From the NCBI GenBank assembly GCA_949987565.1, contig OX465107.1, positions 10,421,721 to 10,485,720 of the forward strand: a stretch of 64,000 nt of DNA, given 5' to 3'. The position numbers were made by a program, and so were the translations under genes. The stretch is from Luidia sarsii. Lineage: Eukaryota > Echinodermata > Asteroidea > Paxillosida > Luidiidae. Positions 23,961 through 36,725 of the stretch are shown here, one piece after another (positions within the stretch are counted from its first letter, which is position 1; each line of letters starts with the position of its first letter). The notes below the pieces were generated by a model. That model was not told the origin of the DNA. It saw nothing but the letters and a program-made list of their open reading frames with translations, and made no database searches.

Positions 23961-24402
23961 GATCAGAAAGGCTTTATTCTTCAGACTTTCACACTTTTCA
24001 CATTGGACTAAGTTCACTCTCATGTAGTGGCAACGATATACAGCATTCTTTTATTATATTTAACTCAACATCTAGCAATTGTACTCTAACTCTCTCTTCT
24101 ACTCCTTTAGCAAGAGTGGTGCTCACATTTATATAACTAGTCTAAGAAGTTGGGGTGTGGTCTAAAAGAAGTAGGTGACCTATAATTATAATACAATACT
24201 TAAATGATGGAGGATAGAGGGCTTGGTCAACAGGTTTCAATGCAGGAGGTCTGGTCAGAAGGTTTCTAGGAAAGCGGTCAGTGGTCAGTGGAATGGGTCC
24301 AGGATATTATTGAGTCATGTGTAGTAGTGGGCTGAAGGTTACTAGGCAAGGGGGGTCAAGATAGATAGCTGTGACTAATACACAACACTAAACCAAGGAA
24401 AG
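23961..24402. other. Unassigned intron DNA
   Basis: No gene is seen. The segment lies between the Ngaro-like remnant and the foldback element. It could be leftover retrotransposon sequence, but I cannot show that. Confidence 0.5.
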
Positions 24403-24404
24403 TA

Positions 24405-27400
24405 CAGTAATGATCAAAATTATTATCACCATTCGCGACCAATTTGGTGCGAATGATTCTTCGCGAAGACATCCGCAATTTCTTATACTTACCAGTCCGG
24501 GGAGTCATTTCCTTCGCAAAGAGAACCAGCGATTCGCGACTTCAGCGGCCATAGGTCAGAGGAGGGGGTCATTTCCTTTGCGAAAATTCGCAAAATCCAG
24601 CATGCAGCCATCCATCAAAGGAGAAACTACCGGACCCGGACATCATTTCTTTAGGGAAGATTACTGCCGATTCGCGAATTTCAGCGGCAATCGATCGGGG
24701 GTGGGGAGAGAGTTGGGGGAGACATGGTTTACAAGTCCAACGTACGAACGTCTCTTCGCGAATGATGCGCGAACGATCTGCGAAGAAAGCACAACAATTT
24801 GCGACCTAAGGCCTAAATGTACGGGGAAAATAACAGTATACCAACGAGATAAATGGTTTTTTTTTCTTAGGGGGGCATGATCACATGGGCAATTGCCGTT
24901 TGTGGAGCGGGAATGGAAACTTTAGTTAACCGAAACCCCCCCCCCCCTCCTTCAACCCAAGATCAATCCAGAGCACCGGCAGTTGCTTTTAAGTTTGTCT
25001 TTGTGAGCACCGCCAGGACTTTAGGAGCCCTATCCTCGCTCCACGCTCAGAGCTTGCAGTTGAAACTCCGGTCCTTGCCAATGTGTAGTGCTTTGTGAGC
25101 AACGCCAAGGCTTTTCAAGCCGGCCCCATGCTCAGAGGTTGCGGTTAATATAAAAATACACAACCAGATTCTCCTGCCAGAGACGTTGTACTGAAGCCAT
25201 TTTCCAAATTAAACCATTTTTCTTGTTTTAACTTACCGTACCGAGTACCCCATAAAAAAAGTGTCCTGATTGTTCCAGAATGTTTCGTTTCTTTATTGTT
25301 TGAAACATTGGAAGCTGAAAATCAGTGGGTAATGCAAAATCTCTCTGTGCGGCCTCCGCCCATTTCGGTTGATATGCCCTCAAATCGAAGCTTGTTTTCT
25401 CCCACTTTAGGGGCTTTCACATCAGACGAAATCCCCGGGAATTTCGGTCTGTCTATTCACACAACCGAAAAAATCACCGTGGATAAGCTTTTTCCCAGGG
25501 AATTCTTACCCCAGCTCGGGGTATAGGGTAGAAGAAGAAAACCCTGGGACATCATTTCTTTTGCGAAGATAACTGCCGATTCGCGATTTTCAGAGGCAAT
25601 CGATCAGGGGTGTGGGGAGAGTTGGGGGAGACAGGGTTTACAGGTCCAATGTACGAACCTCTCTTCGCGAACGATGCGCGAACGATCTGAGAAGATAACA
25701 ATTTGCGACCTAAGGCCTAAAAATGTAAGAAAAAAACCTGTACGCCAACAAGATACTGTACATGGTTGTATTTTTTTGGGGGGGGGGGGGTAGAGGCATG
25801 ATCACATGGGCAATTGCCGTTTGTGGAGCGGGAATGGAAACTTCAGTTAACCGAAACCCCCCCCCCCCCCTCCTTCAACCCAAGATCAATCCAGAACACC
25901 GGCAGTTGCTTTTAAGTTTGTCTTTGTGAGCACCGCCAGGGCTTTAGGAGCCCTATCCTCGCTCCACACTCAGAGCTTGCGGTTGAAACTCTGGTCCTTG
26001 CCAATGTGTAGTGCTTTGTGAGCAACGCCAAGGCTTTTCAATGATGCGTGAACGATCTGCGAAGAAAGCACAATTTGCGACCTAAGGCTTAAAAATGTAC
26101 GGGAAAAACCCGTACGCCAATGATGGCCATACCACTCGTAAAAAAAAATGATTGAATGATTGCCTCTTGTGATTTCTGACACGTCCACAAAAGATTTTAG
26201 ACCTTTCTTTCGTTTGCAGCCATTGATGTACATTTGATATGCGGCGTCAATAATGGACAACTGACATCGATTGTAGCCAAAAATAAATTCAACAATCTGC
26301 ATTTTGTGTTGGGAATGATTTGTGAAGATCGCTGAGTATTCTTATGGTCGTCTAGCTTTTTGTTACATAGTTATACACATTGTAAAAATAATTGTCTTTT
26401 GAATTTAGCGTAACGGCCGACCATAGTTTGCAAGCCGGTGGTTGGCAGAAACTGAATCCGTGACGTACTATACCAAAAGAAAGTTCTATACTTTGCCATT
26501 TTAAAGAAAATTTATTATCAATATTATCAAATAGGCCCAATGAAGGCTTGCCCGCATTTCCCAAGTAGTCCTATTCTAAAAACAACGCCAGAATATGGGA
26601 AAGACGTCTACACAGGAGCCGCCTTTAACGTTGTATCACATTTTTAACAATAGATCTGTCAATCATCCTACTGCAGGCTCTCCTTGCTTTTACCACCACG
26701 GCGAGGTAACTTGGGTTCAAATGGGTTTTGTTTTATTCGGAGGTTGATCATCCTTCCCACTTTAAATCGGTCATATTTTGAGGTGGCCCGGCTGGCCACT
26801 CAACCCTGATCATGCCCTAAGCGGAAATCATCATGAATCTAAACAATACTAAGTGCAAGGTTAAAAGTGCAGCGTATCTAATGCACGATAGACTTCATCT
26901 CGCGCAATAAGCAATAAGGTTGTCTTGCTTTTGCCCCGAAGTAAAATGACAGTAATATTATAGCACTGTAGCTGGGGCCAGTTTGCTAAGTTTGCATTCA
27001 AGAATTGCCGTGTTCTGGAGACCAATAAGGTTGTCTGTTTGTGAGCATTTTATTTAATTGAAGTTCTAGAAAGAAGCCTTCGAAAAGTCTTGTTCCTGCG
27101 AAACTTAGCCAGGCTCCCTTAAAATATTAATAGCAAGCTCTCCGGTGACAAACGCTCTTGAATCACAGTTATCTTCATTTCCTGTCCAGCCGACATTGGG
27201 GATTACAGTCATGTAAACGTTCAGAAACTAACGAAACTATTCGAAATGAATTATCTCGAATATCTAAAATGGATAATATTGCCACCCTTCTTCCATGGTT
27301 GTTTTTTTCTTGTTGGGGGGCTGGTCACATGGGCAATATTGCCATTTGTTGAGCGGGAATTGAAACTTCAGTTAACCGAAACCCCCCCCCCCCCCCTATC

Positions 27401-29702
27401 AACCAAAGATCAATCCTGTCTTTGTGAGCACAGACAGGGCTTTGATAGTAGCAAACACCTGGTGGTCAGCACCACCCATTATCTGGTGATTAACCACTGC
27501 GATTTACGGAGAGCAGTTGCCCAACAATGGCGGCACATCCCACGCAATGAAGAACTCTGGAATACATGTATTTCCCAACCCACCCTTCCAAAAAACAAAA
27601 ACGCCCCACAACCGACGGGAATTATCAGCCGGGCCAAATGCCCAAAAGAACCCCCGTCCCAGTCGAGTTTGGTTTCTTTCAAGGAATCTTTCAAGATTAC
27701 GCAAACAAATATACAAGGGGGCCTGTATAGTTTTTGCAGTTTCGCTGCATATTTTCCTATGTCAACTACCGGCAATATCAAACTTTTTCGAAAATAAAAT
27801 GTCTTTCACGTGGTCGGCCTACAAATTTTGTAATTTGTATGAAAGTTTATTTCTGTGCATACTTGTTGTATAAAGAACCTTCAAAGAAACTTCATAGAAC
27901 CTTCCTGAAATCTTAATTTTTTTTAAAAGAAAAAGAGTGGGTAACGTCTCGATTTTTATTTAATTTCAGGAAAGTACAAAAAATGAATCAATGAAAACAA
28001 GACACAGTTGACAGACAGTTCTTGTGTGAAAGCCCCTAAAGCTTAAAGTGGGAGAAAACAAGCTTCGATTTGAGGGTTTATCATCCGAATTGGGCGGAGG
28101 CCGCAAAGAGTGATTTTGCATTACCCATGCACTGAATTTCAGCTTTCAATATTTCAAACAATAAAAACTTAACTGAAGTTAAAATTCTTGCTCCACAAAC
28201 GGCAATTGCCCATGTGATCATGCCCCCCCCCCAAGAAAAATCAACCATGTACAGTATCTCGTTGGGGGTACGGGGTTTTATTTCTTAAATTTTTAGGCCT
28301 TAGGTCGCAAATTGTTGTGTTTTCTCTCAGATCGTTTGCGCATCCTTCGTGCATCGTTCGCGCATCCTTCGCGAAGAGAGGTTCGTACATTGGACCTGTA
28401 AACCCTGTCTCCCCCAACTCTCCCCACACCCCTGATCGAATCGGCAGTTATCTTCGCAAAAGAAATGACGTCCCGGGGTTTTCTCCTTTTACCCTACCCC
28501 GAGCTGGGTTAAGAATTCCCCGGGGAAAAGCTTATCCACGGTGATTTCTTCAGTTCTGTGAATAGACAGACCGAAATTCCCTGGGATTTCGTCTTGTGTG
28601 AAAGCCCCTAAAGTGGGAGAAAACAAGCTTCGATTTAAGGGTACCTGTATATCAACCGAATGGGGCGGAGGCCGCACAGAGTGATTTTGCATTACCCACT
28701 GATTTTCAGCTTCCAATATTTCAAACAATAAAAAACGAAACATTCTGGAACATTTAGGACACTTTTTTATGAGTCACTCGGTACGGTAAGGTAAAACAAG
28801 AAAAAATTGTTTAATTTGGAAAATGGCTTCAGTACAACGTCTCTGGCAGGAGAATCTGGTCGTGTATTTTTATATTAACCGCAATCTCTGAGCATGGGGC
28901 CGGCTTGAAAAGCCTTGGCGTTGCTCATAAAGCACTACACATTGGCAAGGATCGGAATTTCAACCACAAGCTCTGAGCGTGGAGTGAGGATAGGGCTCCC
29001 AGAGCCATGGCAGTGCTCACAAAGACAGATTTAAAAGCAACTGCCGGTGCTCTGGATTGATCTTGGGTTGAAGGAGGGGGGGGGGGGTTCGGTTAACTGA
29101 AGTTTCAATTCCCGCTCCACAAACGGCAATTGCCCATCCCCCCCCCCCCAAGAAAAAAACAACCATTTATCTCGTTGGCGTACGTTTTTTCCCCCGTACA
29201 TTTAGGCCTTAGGTCGTAAATTGTTGTGCTTTCTTCGCAGGTCGTTCGCGCATCATTCGCGAAGAGACGTTCAAACGTTGGACTTGTAAACCCTGTCTCG
29301 CCCAACTCTCCCCACCCCCAATCGATTGCCGCTGAAATTCGCGAATCGGCAGTAATCTTCCCGAAAGAAATGACGTCCGGGACCGGTAGTTTCTCCTTTG
29401 ATGGATGGCTGCTGGATTTTGCGAATTTTCTAAAAGGAAATGACCCCCGGACCAGTTGGGAGTAGTTTCTCCCTCGGTTTATGGCCGCTGGTCTTCGCGA
29501 GTCTTCGCGGAGAAGATTACTCCCCGGACCGGTAATTATTTTCTCCTCGGACCTATGGCCGCTTCAGTCGCGAATGGTTGGTTCTTTTTGCGAAGGAAAT
29601 GACTTCCCGGACTGGTAAGTATAAGAAATTGCGGACGTCTTCGCGAAGAATCATTCTCACCAAATTGGTCGCGAATGGTGATAATAATTTCGATCAGTAC
29701 TG
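24405..29702. mobile_element. Long-armed foldback element, copy A (Tc1-like ends)
   Basis: The ends read CAGTAATGATCAAAATTATT on the left and, reverse-complemented, CAGTACTGATCGAAATTATT on the right, each flanked by TA (24403-24404 and 29703-29704). The arms are more than 1 kb long and roughly complementary (24405 to about 26030, and about 28020 to 29702). They contain internal duplications, so the GGGCAATTGCCGTTTGTGG block appears twice on the left. The central part (about 26585-27800) is shared with copy B. No transposase ORF is visible, so the 5.3-kb element is non-autonomous. Confidence 0.85.
28020..29702 (-). repeat. Right arm of foldback copy A
   Basis: The arm is complementary to the left arm, including blocks around AGCCCCTAAAGTGGGAGAAA, GACAGACCGAAATTCCC and CAATTGGTCGCGAATGG-like DNA. 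The AAGCTTCGATTT block occurs twice, at about 28060 and 28627, which indicates an internal duplication of the arm. Confidence 0.8.
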
Positions 29703-29779
29703 TAACCTTTGCCTTTGGTTCCCAATCGCTTTTTTCTTCGGCTATTAAAAAGCCTAGATCCTTCAAGCCTAGATCCTTT

Positions 29780-29832
29780 TGATTTCTACGGCGGTGAAAA
29801 AAAGTGCGCATTATACACGGGATTTTACGGTA
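29780..29832. repeat. Solo right end of the 14.1-kb MITE family
   Basis: GCGGTGAAAAAAAGTGCGCA followed by GGGATTTTACGG and TA matches the right ends of the MITEs at 14099-15193 and 54650-55850. The left part is missing, so this is a truncated copy. Confidence 0.75.
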
Positions 29833-31418
29833 ATCAGTGCAGTAAAGTCTAGTCGCTAATCCACCCCCCCCCCCCCCCCAGCTGCGGTTTCCGCTAACAC
29901 AACAAGGCTGGTGACGAACGCACTACGTGTCATGCACGCTGTCACGCACGCTGTCACGTGGCTTTCTTTCTTCTTTTTTATTCATGAACGGACAATAGAG
30001 GGCCGGGCGTTCAGAAGTGGGGAAATGGTCTTTAGTGTTGCCGCCCTATCATCAGAGACGTACATTTTTAATGCTACCTATTGTTGGCTTGTTGCTATGA
30101 AAAAATCTTTAGAAAAAAATGCACCGTGTCTTTTGTTATTTCATATCAAACTCAGCAAACTGGGGAATAATGATCGAAATAATAAAATAAAAGTGAAGAA
30201 TATAGTTTACAGAATAAACCCACCACCACCCCACAATGATTAAAAAAATTCCCACAAAAAAACCAAACACAAAAGTTATTCCGAAGAATACGTAAAAAAT
30301 AAAGACTGGTTTAAAATTGTCCTAAATACCTCTAACACCCCCCCAAAAAAGGTTAAGCCAAAACTATTTTTTAAAAAAACCAGGAAACAATCCCAAATTT
30401 ATTAAGCATAGTCCGCAAAGTCAACATCAAAAATTCACACCCGAGGCACCCTCTCTTGCTCAATTTAAGAAACCAAAATTATTGTCACTCGGCACGATTT
30501 GTGCAAGTAAAGATTAGTCAGCAATTCTCCTCAACGAAGTTGACTTCTCCGGATTCAGCTGGTAAAATTTTACACCATCTACAGTACATGTACATGTAAT
30601 CTAAAAGGTATTTTATTATCGTGGACATTCCATTTTGTTCATAAGCATTTACCTACACACATTCAGTTTTTAAAGAGATCGACGTGCGTTACACGATTAC
30701 ATACTGTACACATGCATTCATTCGTACACACAAATACAATACAATGTACCCAAACCACGTGCACGTTACTTTAGCACAAACGAATGGGGAAAAACCGCTC
30801 TCCGGTTTTAGCGAGGTTCCAGTTATAATGACAGAATTGTGAAAGTCCGCCGGACCTCGTTATAACGGGAGTCGACAGTATATCAGTTTTAAACTTAAAA
30901 CAGTGTCGGAGCATTTATACACACATTTTTAAAACCAATTGGGTTGGATCTGTAGTTTTAAAGTAAAAACGCTGTCTGAACATACCCAGTGTAGAAAAAT
31001 TACAAGAGTTTCTTTCCAGAATTTTGCAGTCAGTTACCACGTGCCTGCCATAGAAAAAGTTAACTGGAAACACAGGTTTAATGAGCAGTTACATTTTTTA
31101 AGGTTATGATTAATAATGTAAATAATTGATCTCGTTCAAAGCCTAACCTCTTTTTCTTCTTTAGCAAAAGAACTGTGAAAAGGATATTGTGAAAGTTTTA
31201 TTTTAATACATGGATCCTAAATTTCTAACATGCTGTAAAGCATTACATTGCTTACATTTGTTTATGCATGTATATTGTGTTTGTTTGTCATTATTCCATA
31301 CTTTTTTGGCAAATTTATTAAATATTGACACAGTAAAGCAGCCTTTGGCTAACACCAATACAGATTTGAATTGAATTAAAACATTTGGTTAAAATAAATT
31401 TCTTTTTTTCCCCCATAG
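29833..31418 (+). other. CWC22 intron DNA upstream of exon
   Basis: No gene or bounded repeat is seen. A C-run lies at about 29863-29880, and short ACATGTACATGT words occur at 30585. The last 20 bases form the polypyrimidine tract of the CWC22 acceptor. Confidence 0.6.
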
Positions 31419-31547
31419 TTCCCACAAAATGGTGAGCTGATGCTGAAACGTCTTATTATCAACTTCAAAAAGGGATTCCGTCGCAATGACAAAGTGCTTT
31501 GCTTAGCATCAGCAAGGTTCATTGCACACTTAGTCAACCAGCAAGTG
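31419..31547 (+). CDS. CWC22: CWC22 internal exon (MIF4G domain, next part)
   Basis: This is a 129-base, 43-codon exon in phase 0 at both ends, after CCCCATAG and before GTAAGT. It reads [16 protein letters not shown], then a basic stretch KKGFRRNDK, then [16 protein letters not shown]. These residues continue directly from the exon at 4318-4411 and match the part of the CWC22 MIF4G domain that in vertebrates reads ELILKRL, RRNDK and FVAHLINQ. The codons are intact, with conservative changes only, so I take the gene to be functional. The next family residues (AHEV) would start the following exon, which I did not find before 64000. That makes the downstream intron longer than 32 kb. Confidence 0.93.
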
Positions 31548-31630
31548 GTAAGTTTTAGTCATTATCACTTAGTGCTACACAAGCATTGTGTTAATTCCAG
31601 AACAAAGGTTCAGGATGAACCCTACAGTAG

Positions 31631-34519
31631 TGCTTAAAAGTAAGTACCCATAAACGAGCGAGCGAGTACGAGGGGATACGAGCGCTGTCGAGTACCTCGT
31701 AAACACTCAAGCGCACTCGAACAAATTTGCCAGCACTCGCAGGTGCTCGTAAGCCCTCGCTCCATAAGCCCTCGCTTGAACTCGCTCGAAAGCACTGACC
31801 CGCGACCGTCCAGTTAGGCTCGCCGTGAACAAAGATTGAGCGGACCAACTACAGATGCACGACCAACTACGGACCAACTCAAACGGAGTGCTGTCACTGC
31901 CCCAACGTTTATGTGACGTTTGCGTTGGTAGTTTCATTGTAGGCCTACTTGTTGAATTGATTATTTACGTTGGGTTCATGTGATCGTTCTGAACGTTAAT
32001 TTACTGTTACTGATGTTTTGCACGTTATTTATACAATTATTAAATGAAATGCCTCTGATGAGTCGATGGCGATTATTTATAGTGGGTTGTTCAGCGACAT
32101 CGAATTTGTTCAGACGAGCTCGCATGTGGAATTTCTCAACATCATACTGAAACAATTTTTGCAAAACTCGATCTCCAACATAGTATTATTACCTTACATA
32201 TTTTTTGTTGAATGTCTTATCTCTCGTTTGTGAAAGTTTCAATCCAATACAATCAAGTTACGGAGTAAAGAAAAAGCAAAAAGGTCACAAATTTATGGGT
32301 CTCCACTCCCTAGGGCGAACGGCCTGGCAAAAATACCATGTCGAGCTCCGCAAGGCTCCCTATGCGGAAGCGGCTGCACGTGTTGCGAAGACTGTAGCAT
32401 TGTGAAAATACAGGGTAGGAAGGGGGGGTTAATGGTCTATATTTTGAGGGGTAAAAAAAATAATCGGCCGAAAACCCTGACAAAGGTAACCTTGTAGTGG
32501 CATATTTTACGGCATCTGTCTTGTATTTCTTGTTCGTTTAGGTTTTGATATTGAAAAGTGACATTTCATCCTTCAATTTATGTGATTGTTTGAATGGAAG
32601 TCGTGCGTACACCTCTTTGAAAATATTGTGTTCCAAGCTGACTCCTGCAGACTTTGACATCCGGGAAATTTACGCCGAAGCTTTGTCAAGTTCCCAGTAC
32701 CATTGTGCGCTTAACGGATACACCCTGTATCAGGGAACTGACTGCGTTGTTTTTTGATACGCTTTGACATGACAAGCGGTTGATAATCGCCCGCAAAATA
32801 TCTACAGGAAAGCCTTGGCACCGCCTTACTGTACAATGTACTCTCTACCGCCTAGGTGCCCACATCATAGGCAAGAACTCCCAAATCAGTGGGTCAAATG
32901 TTGGCCGAGTCGTCCACATTTTAGATTACCGCCCCTGGCCCTATAGGAAGTTGTCCTATACAGTGTTTGTAGGACATGGCCCATTCGGCCTGACCATCAT
33001 GCCTCTGATCATGATGTCCGAAAGAAAATAATTAAACCCGAGAATATTATTAAATCATAGGCCTAAATAATTTCACATGCATTAGAAATCAAGTTATATC
33101 CTGATATTTTTAAAAAGTTTGCCTTTATATTCGGAAAACAAAAGACGAATTCCCTGTAGTGTATATGCACATTCCTACTTCCAGACACCCTAGAAAAAGC
33201 AAAATAAAAATCCTCACAAAATTAATCCGAAAAAGGGAAATGTACCTAACCAAAAATATTCAACGCCAGGCATGTATTCCTAGGGAATTATCTACTCATG
33301 TCCTTTAAATAAGCCCTCATAAGTAAGACTTTCAGCTTAGCCCCCTCCTCCATTCTTAAAAGAATACCCATAAGGCCAACAACCAGCATGGAAGTAAGTC
33401 CACCTCCATCCCCAAAGAAATAAATATATCACTCCCAAGACCACGCAGCTAAATGCCTGGCACTATACGACATGATTAGCAGGTCTGGAGCAGGGAACGC
33501 TTCGGTGCGGTGCCGGGCCTTTTTTCTTTGAGGAAAGCTGTCTTGCTGGGTTTACAGTTTAGTGCAGGAAAAAGCAGATAACCAACAACTGATACTTCAG
33601 CTCAAAGCCTTGGAAGATATAATAGGACATGAATGCGGTCTCAAAGGGAGGATTGAGTGTATTTAAATGAAAGGAAAGTATATCATTCATTTTATCAGCA
33701 ACTTTTCAACGGGTCACGGAAAATAATTCCAAGAGCCGGACGTCAGGGCTGAACCACATTTTACTAGCACACGGAAAATAACCGAAAATAAATAAAACAA
33801 GTGATCCATGCACGGTCTATGTATGGGTCGCGGCCTTTAGTGCAAACTAAAACCATAACAAAAGACCTGGACTGGGGACCTCCATGCACGCACTTCTTGC
33901 AAAATAGAAATCCTTACCAAAAAATTCGATGCCAGAGTTATTTGGAGAAAATTGAAAATCGTTTTCATTTTCAAATTTGTCTTGCTTTCCATTAAAAAAG
34001 TGAATCGAATTTTGCAATGCAAATCCAGATATTTCACGTACACATGGAAGCCGGCTAAAAAGAAATAGGGAAACATGTTTTATATCGACGGACACCTACA
34101 TGAAACTACAAAAATTGCTACTTAAAAGGTCTCTCACAAAAGCAATTTACAGCCCTATAGTGCAAGCTGAAACCTTAACAAAAGACCTGGACTCGGGACG
34201 TCCACGCACGCACTTCTTGCCGGTGTTCTTTATAAGCCTTTGCGGTCGCCGGTCCCACTGAGGAGCTCACACAGTGGGCTGCCCAGCGGATTCGCAAAGG
34301 GGCGCCTTCTCAAGAATGTGAGTGAGGTCAGTGGATATGCTTGGATAGCCCTCGCAAATGCTAGTTATTGATGAGCCGCCCTCCACTCTTCAAGTGTTTA
34401 TGAGGCCGCTCGATATCCCTCGCTAATCCTCGTCATCACTCAAAACCGAGTGTTAACGAGTTTGCTTGAGTACTTACGAGGGATAGCGAGTACGAGGGAT
34501 ACTTACTTTTAAGCATGGG
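31631..34519. mobile_element. About 2.9-kb TIR element, copy 2 (non-coding)
   Basis: Inverted ends TGCTTAAAAGTAAGTA (31631) and TACTTACTTTTAAGCA (to about 34514) bound an element with ACTCGC/GCGAGT-rich subterminal DNA. Internal blocks match copy 1 (860-3851) in the opposite orientation. The element starts about 80 bases after the CWC22 donor. Its right end almost touches the next element at 34524. The outer bases (CAGTAG on the left, GGGTG on the right) would suit hAT-type ends, but no 8-base duplication is evident, so the superfamily is open. No transposase ORF is present. Confidence 0.75.
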
Positions 34520-34523
34520 TGTA

Positions 34524-36723
34524 CCGTAAATTCCCGCGTATAAGGCGCACTTTTTTTCACCGACGTGAAAACCCAAAGTTGGGGGTGCGCCTTATACGCG
34601 GGTACAGCCCGCTGGCGGTCTTGTTAGGCACCTCCCGGATTAAATCGCGGCGCTGCGCGGCGCCCGGACGGTCCCCTTGCTAATTAAAAGATCCCCTCTG
34701 TAAAGTCCGCTACTGTTATGTTAATGGTCGAATGAATATGGAGAAGTCCCTGGCCCGGCACACACAGGGCACTCCGCGACCCGAGCTGTGTGTGGACAAC
34801 ATGGACTATTCCATTATGAATGGGAGGGGTGCTCAATACAGCGCTGAGTATTTTGGATGTCATTTTTTAGTTGGAAAATCCAGCTTTTTACCGTGGATTG
34901 TGGTATCAAAGAAACAATACATATTTAAGTTGCTCTCAGTTTGTTTTTGGTACTAACGATGTGTTGTGGGTAGATGTGAGCACCCCTATAAGCCGAATGA
35001 CAAGCAGTGTGGAACACCAACCGCGTACGGGCGTTATTTAGTTCCCCCCTTTGTTGTGCTTTCTTTCCACACGAAAGGCAAACTGTCGGAGTTATCAACT
35101 TTATATCCGAGTCTCTGTTGAAGGTCCTGCTAGGATCGAAAGTTAGGCCATTCATTACAATTTTCCCCCTTCTTTTCTTTATTAAAATAATATAAAAAAA
35201 ATTAAGAAAAAACTGAACGGGAACTGAAAATGGGAAAGAACATTTTTACTGTCCGGACCGGAACTCTTTTTAAAGTAAAGTAAAATAAACCAATGAAGTT
35301 GTCTACCTGCGCCTTGGGAAGGCTCAGAAAATTGCGGGGCGCTACGTCAATCCATTATTTTACATGTAGATTCACGAGTCAGAGTTTTGCCAATCAGAAA
35401 AGAAATTGCCCTGAAGCGGTATCAGCCTATTGGTGTTGACATTCCGATTTCCGGAGAGTTTATTTATTTTTTATTTTTTCAGCCGCTGCCCTGAAAATGT
35501 CTTTCCGAAACACTTCAGCTCCCGGTCATGCGGGATATATAATAGTGCCGGCCGCCAGCGCGGCCCTTAGCTTAGCACAGCGCGCTAGATTGATGTGTCG
35601 GAAGCTTGACCGTACCGTGCGCACTGCCAGCTAAACATTGCGCATTCTGTGCACAACAGCACGTGCAGGACATGTCAACGAACTTTTCGTCTGTGGGTAC
35701 CAGTGAATCTTGGACACCGCTAGCGGTACCAATCTACGGGTACCAACGGTAGTTGGGAGTGATTTACTTTGCACGATATATAGATTGCGCAATAACACGT
35801 GGTTGGGTTGCGTGTGAAAGTAGAATCCTAGAGCTGTCAAAAGTTTGCGCGTTCGATGACGGGTGCCTTTTAACCAGGCCCCGAAAGGAGAAAGCCAGAC
35901 AGCAAAAGGAGCACTACTTACTACACAATACAGCACAAAAATGTTGCACTCTTTATTCATTTTTTCAGGTAGGCCTACGAACGTACGTGATCGTTTTTCA
36001 AGTTATTCTCACATTTTTGACGATAAATTTTTGGCACGGCCCACATCTTGATTCCTTGACAGCATGGACTATTCCATTAGGCATGAGAGGGGTACCACTG
36101 TATATACAAAAATAAGCTCCGATAATATTCTCGTTTAGGGTGGACCTAGCTGCTTACAAATCCATCTTTACAAAACATGTACGTAGGCTATTGAGACTTT
36201 TTTCTGGGGATCTATTTTCACATATTTTTGCCGTCAGGCCGACTAGAACATCCCGGCCATACCTGAATGGTACGGTCCATGTTCCTTGTGCTACTTACGG
36301 TACTCCGTGACCTTCTTTAGTGGGTCGTGGGTGCTGTGTGGAAACTTGGTACCGTATCAGTGTCCTGTGTAGCTTTGTGTTGACCGCCGGACGCGGCCCA
36401 CACTATCCGTGTTATCTTTGATGCGCCGCGACGCGCCGCATTCGCTATTGAGTACCCGGAAAGTCGAACTTCGGAAGAATGATCAAAGCGATAGGCGAAG
36501 TCCTAAACCTTATGTTACAAAATGCAGAGTTTCGCGGCCTACAATGGCAGACTTTTAGGGGAAAAATGGTCAGGGGCTAATTGACAAGCACCTCAGAAGA
36601 AGATCCCATGAGTTGGCGATATTTTACCAGTTGGCCGTGCAACTTTTTTTTTTCTGTCGGCTGATGTCGAAAGTTGGGGGTGCGCCTTATACGCGGGTGC
36701 GCCTTGTACGCGGGAATTTACGG
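34524..36723. mobile_element. TA-flanked TIR element with a shared core
   Basis: The left end CCGTAAATTCCCGCGTATAA plus GGCGCAC and its inverse at 36690-36723 are flanked by TA on both sides (34522-34523 and 36724-36725). The core (about 34640-36280) matches 58545-60160 on the other strand, and part of it matches 19270-19790. No transposase is seen. The terminal motif resembles that of the smaller MITEs at 14099 and 54650 (GTATAATGCGCAC), so these may be related families. Confidence 0.82.
35115..35150 (+). other. Hammerhead-like motif inside transposon core
   Basis: GGTCCTGCTAGGATCGAAA can fold into a five-pair stem with a UGCUA loop followed by GAAA, the stem II and one core strand of a hammerhead ribozyme. 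The other core strand (CUGAUGA) is not intact, so activity is unlikely. It matches motifs at 54097-54135 and 59630-59665. Confidence 0.5.
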
Positions 36724-36725
36724 TA

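Larger units (their letters stand above)
4412..31418 (+). other. 27-kb CWC22 intron filled with transposons
   Basis: The intron starts with GTATCA at 4412 and ends with a pyrimidine-rich tract and CCCCATAG at 31418. It joins two phase-compatible CWC22 exons. It contains the DIRS-like element, an Ngaro-like remnant, a hAT-like element, a MITE and a long-armed foldback element, each listed separately. I saw no other CWC22 coding sequence inside it. The intron length is exact if both splice sites are correct. Confidence 0.85.

Noticed and set aside
24410..24880. 156-codon frame in the foldback arm, and similar frames at 47467-47730 and 53345-53821
   Set aside because: They are translations of the repeated arms in several frames, with frames not conserved between copies.
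32545..33031. Two open frames just after the second CWC22 exon as further CWC22 exons
   Set aside because: The peptides do not match the family residues expected next (AHEV), and the DNA lies inside the TIR element.
35631..35960. Open frame similar to one at 58878-59081
   Set aside because: The third copy at 19321-19560 has different frames and indels, so the similarity is at DNA level in a transposon core.
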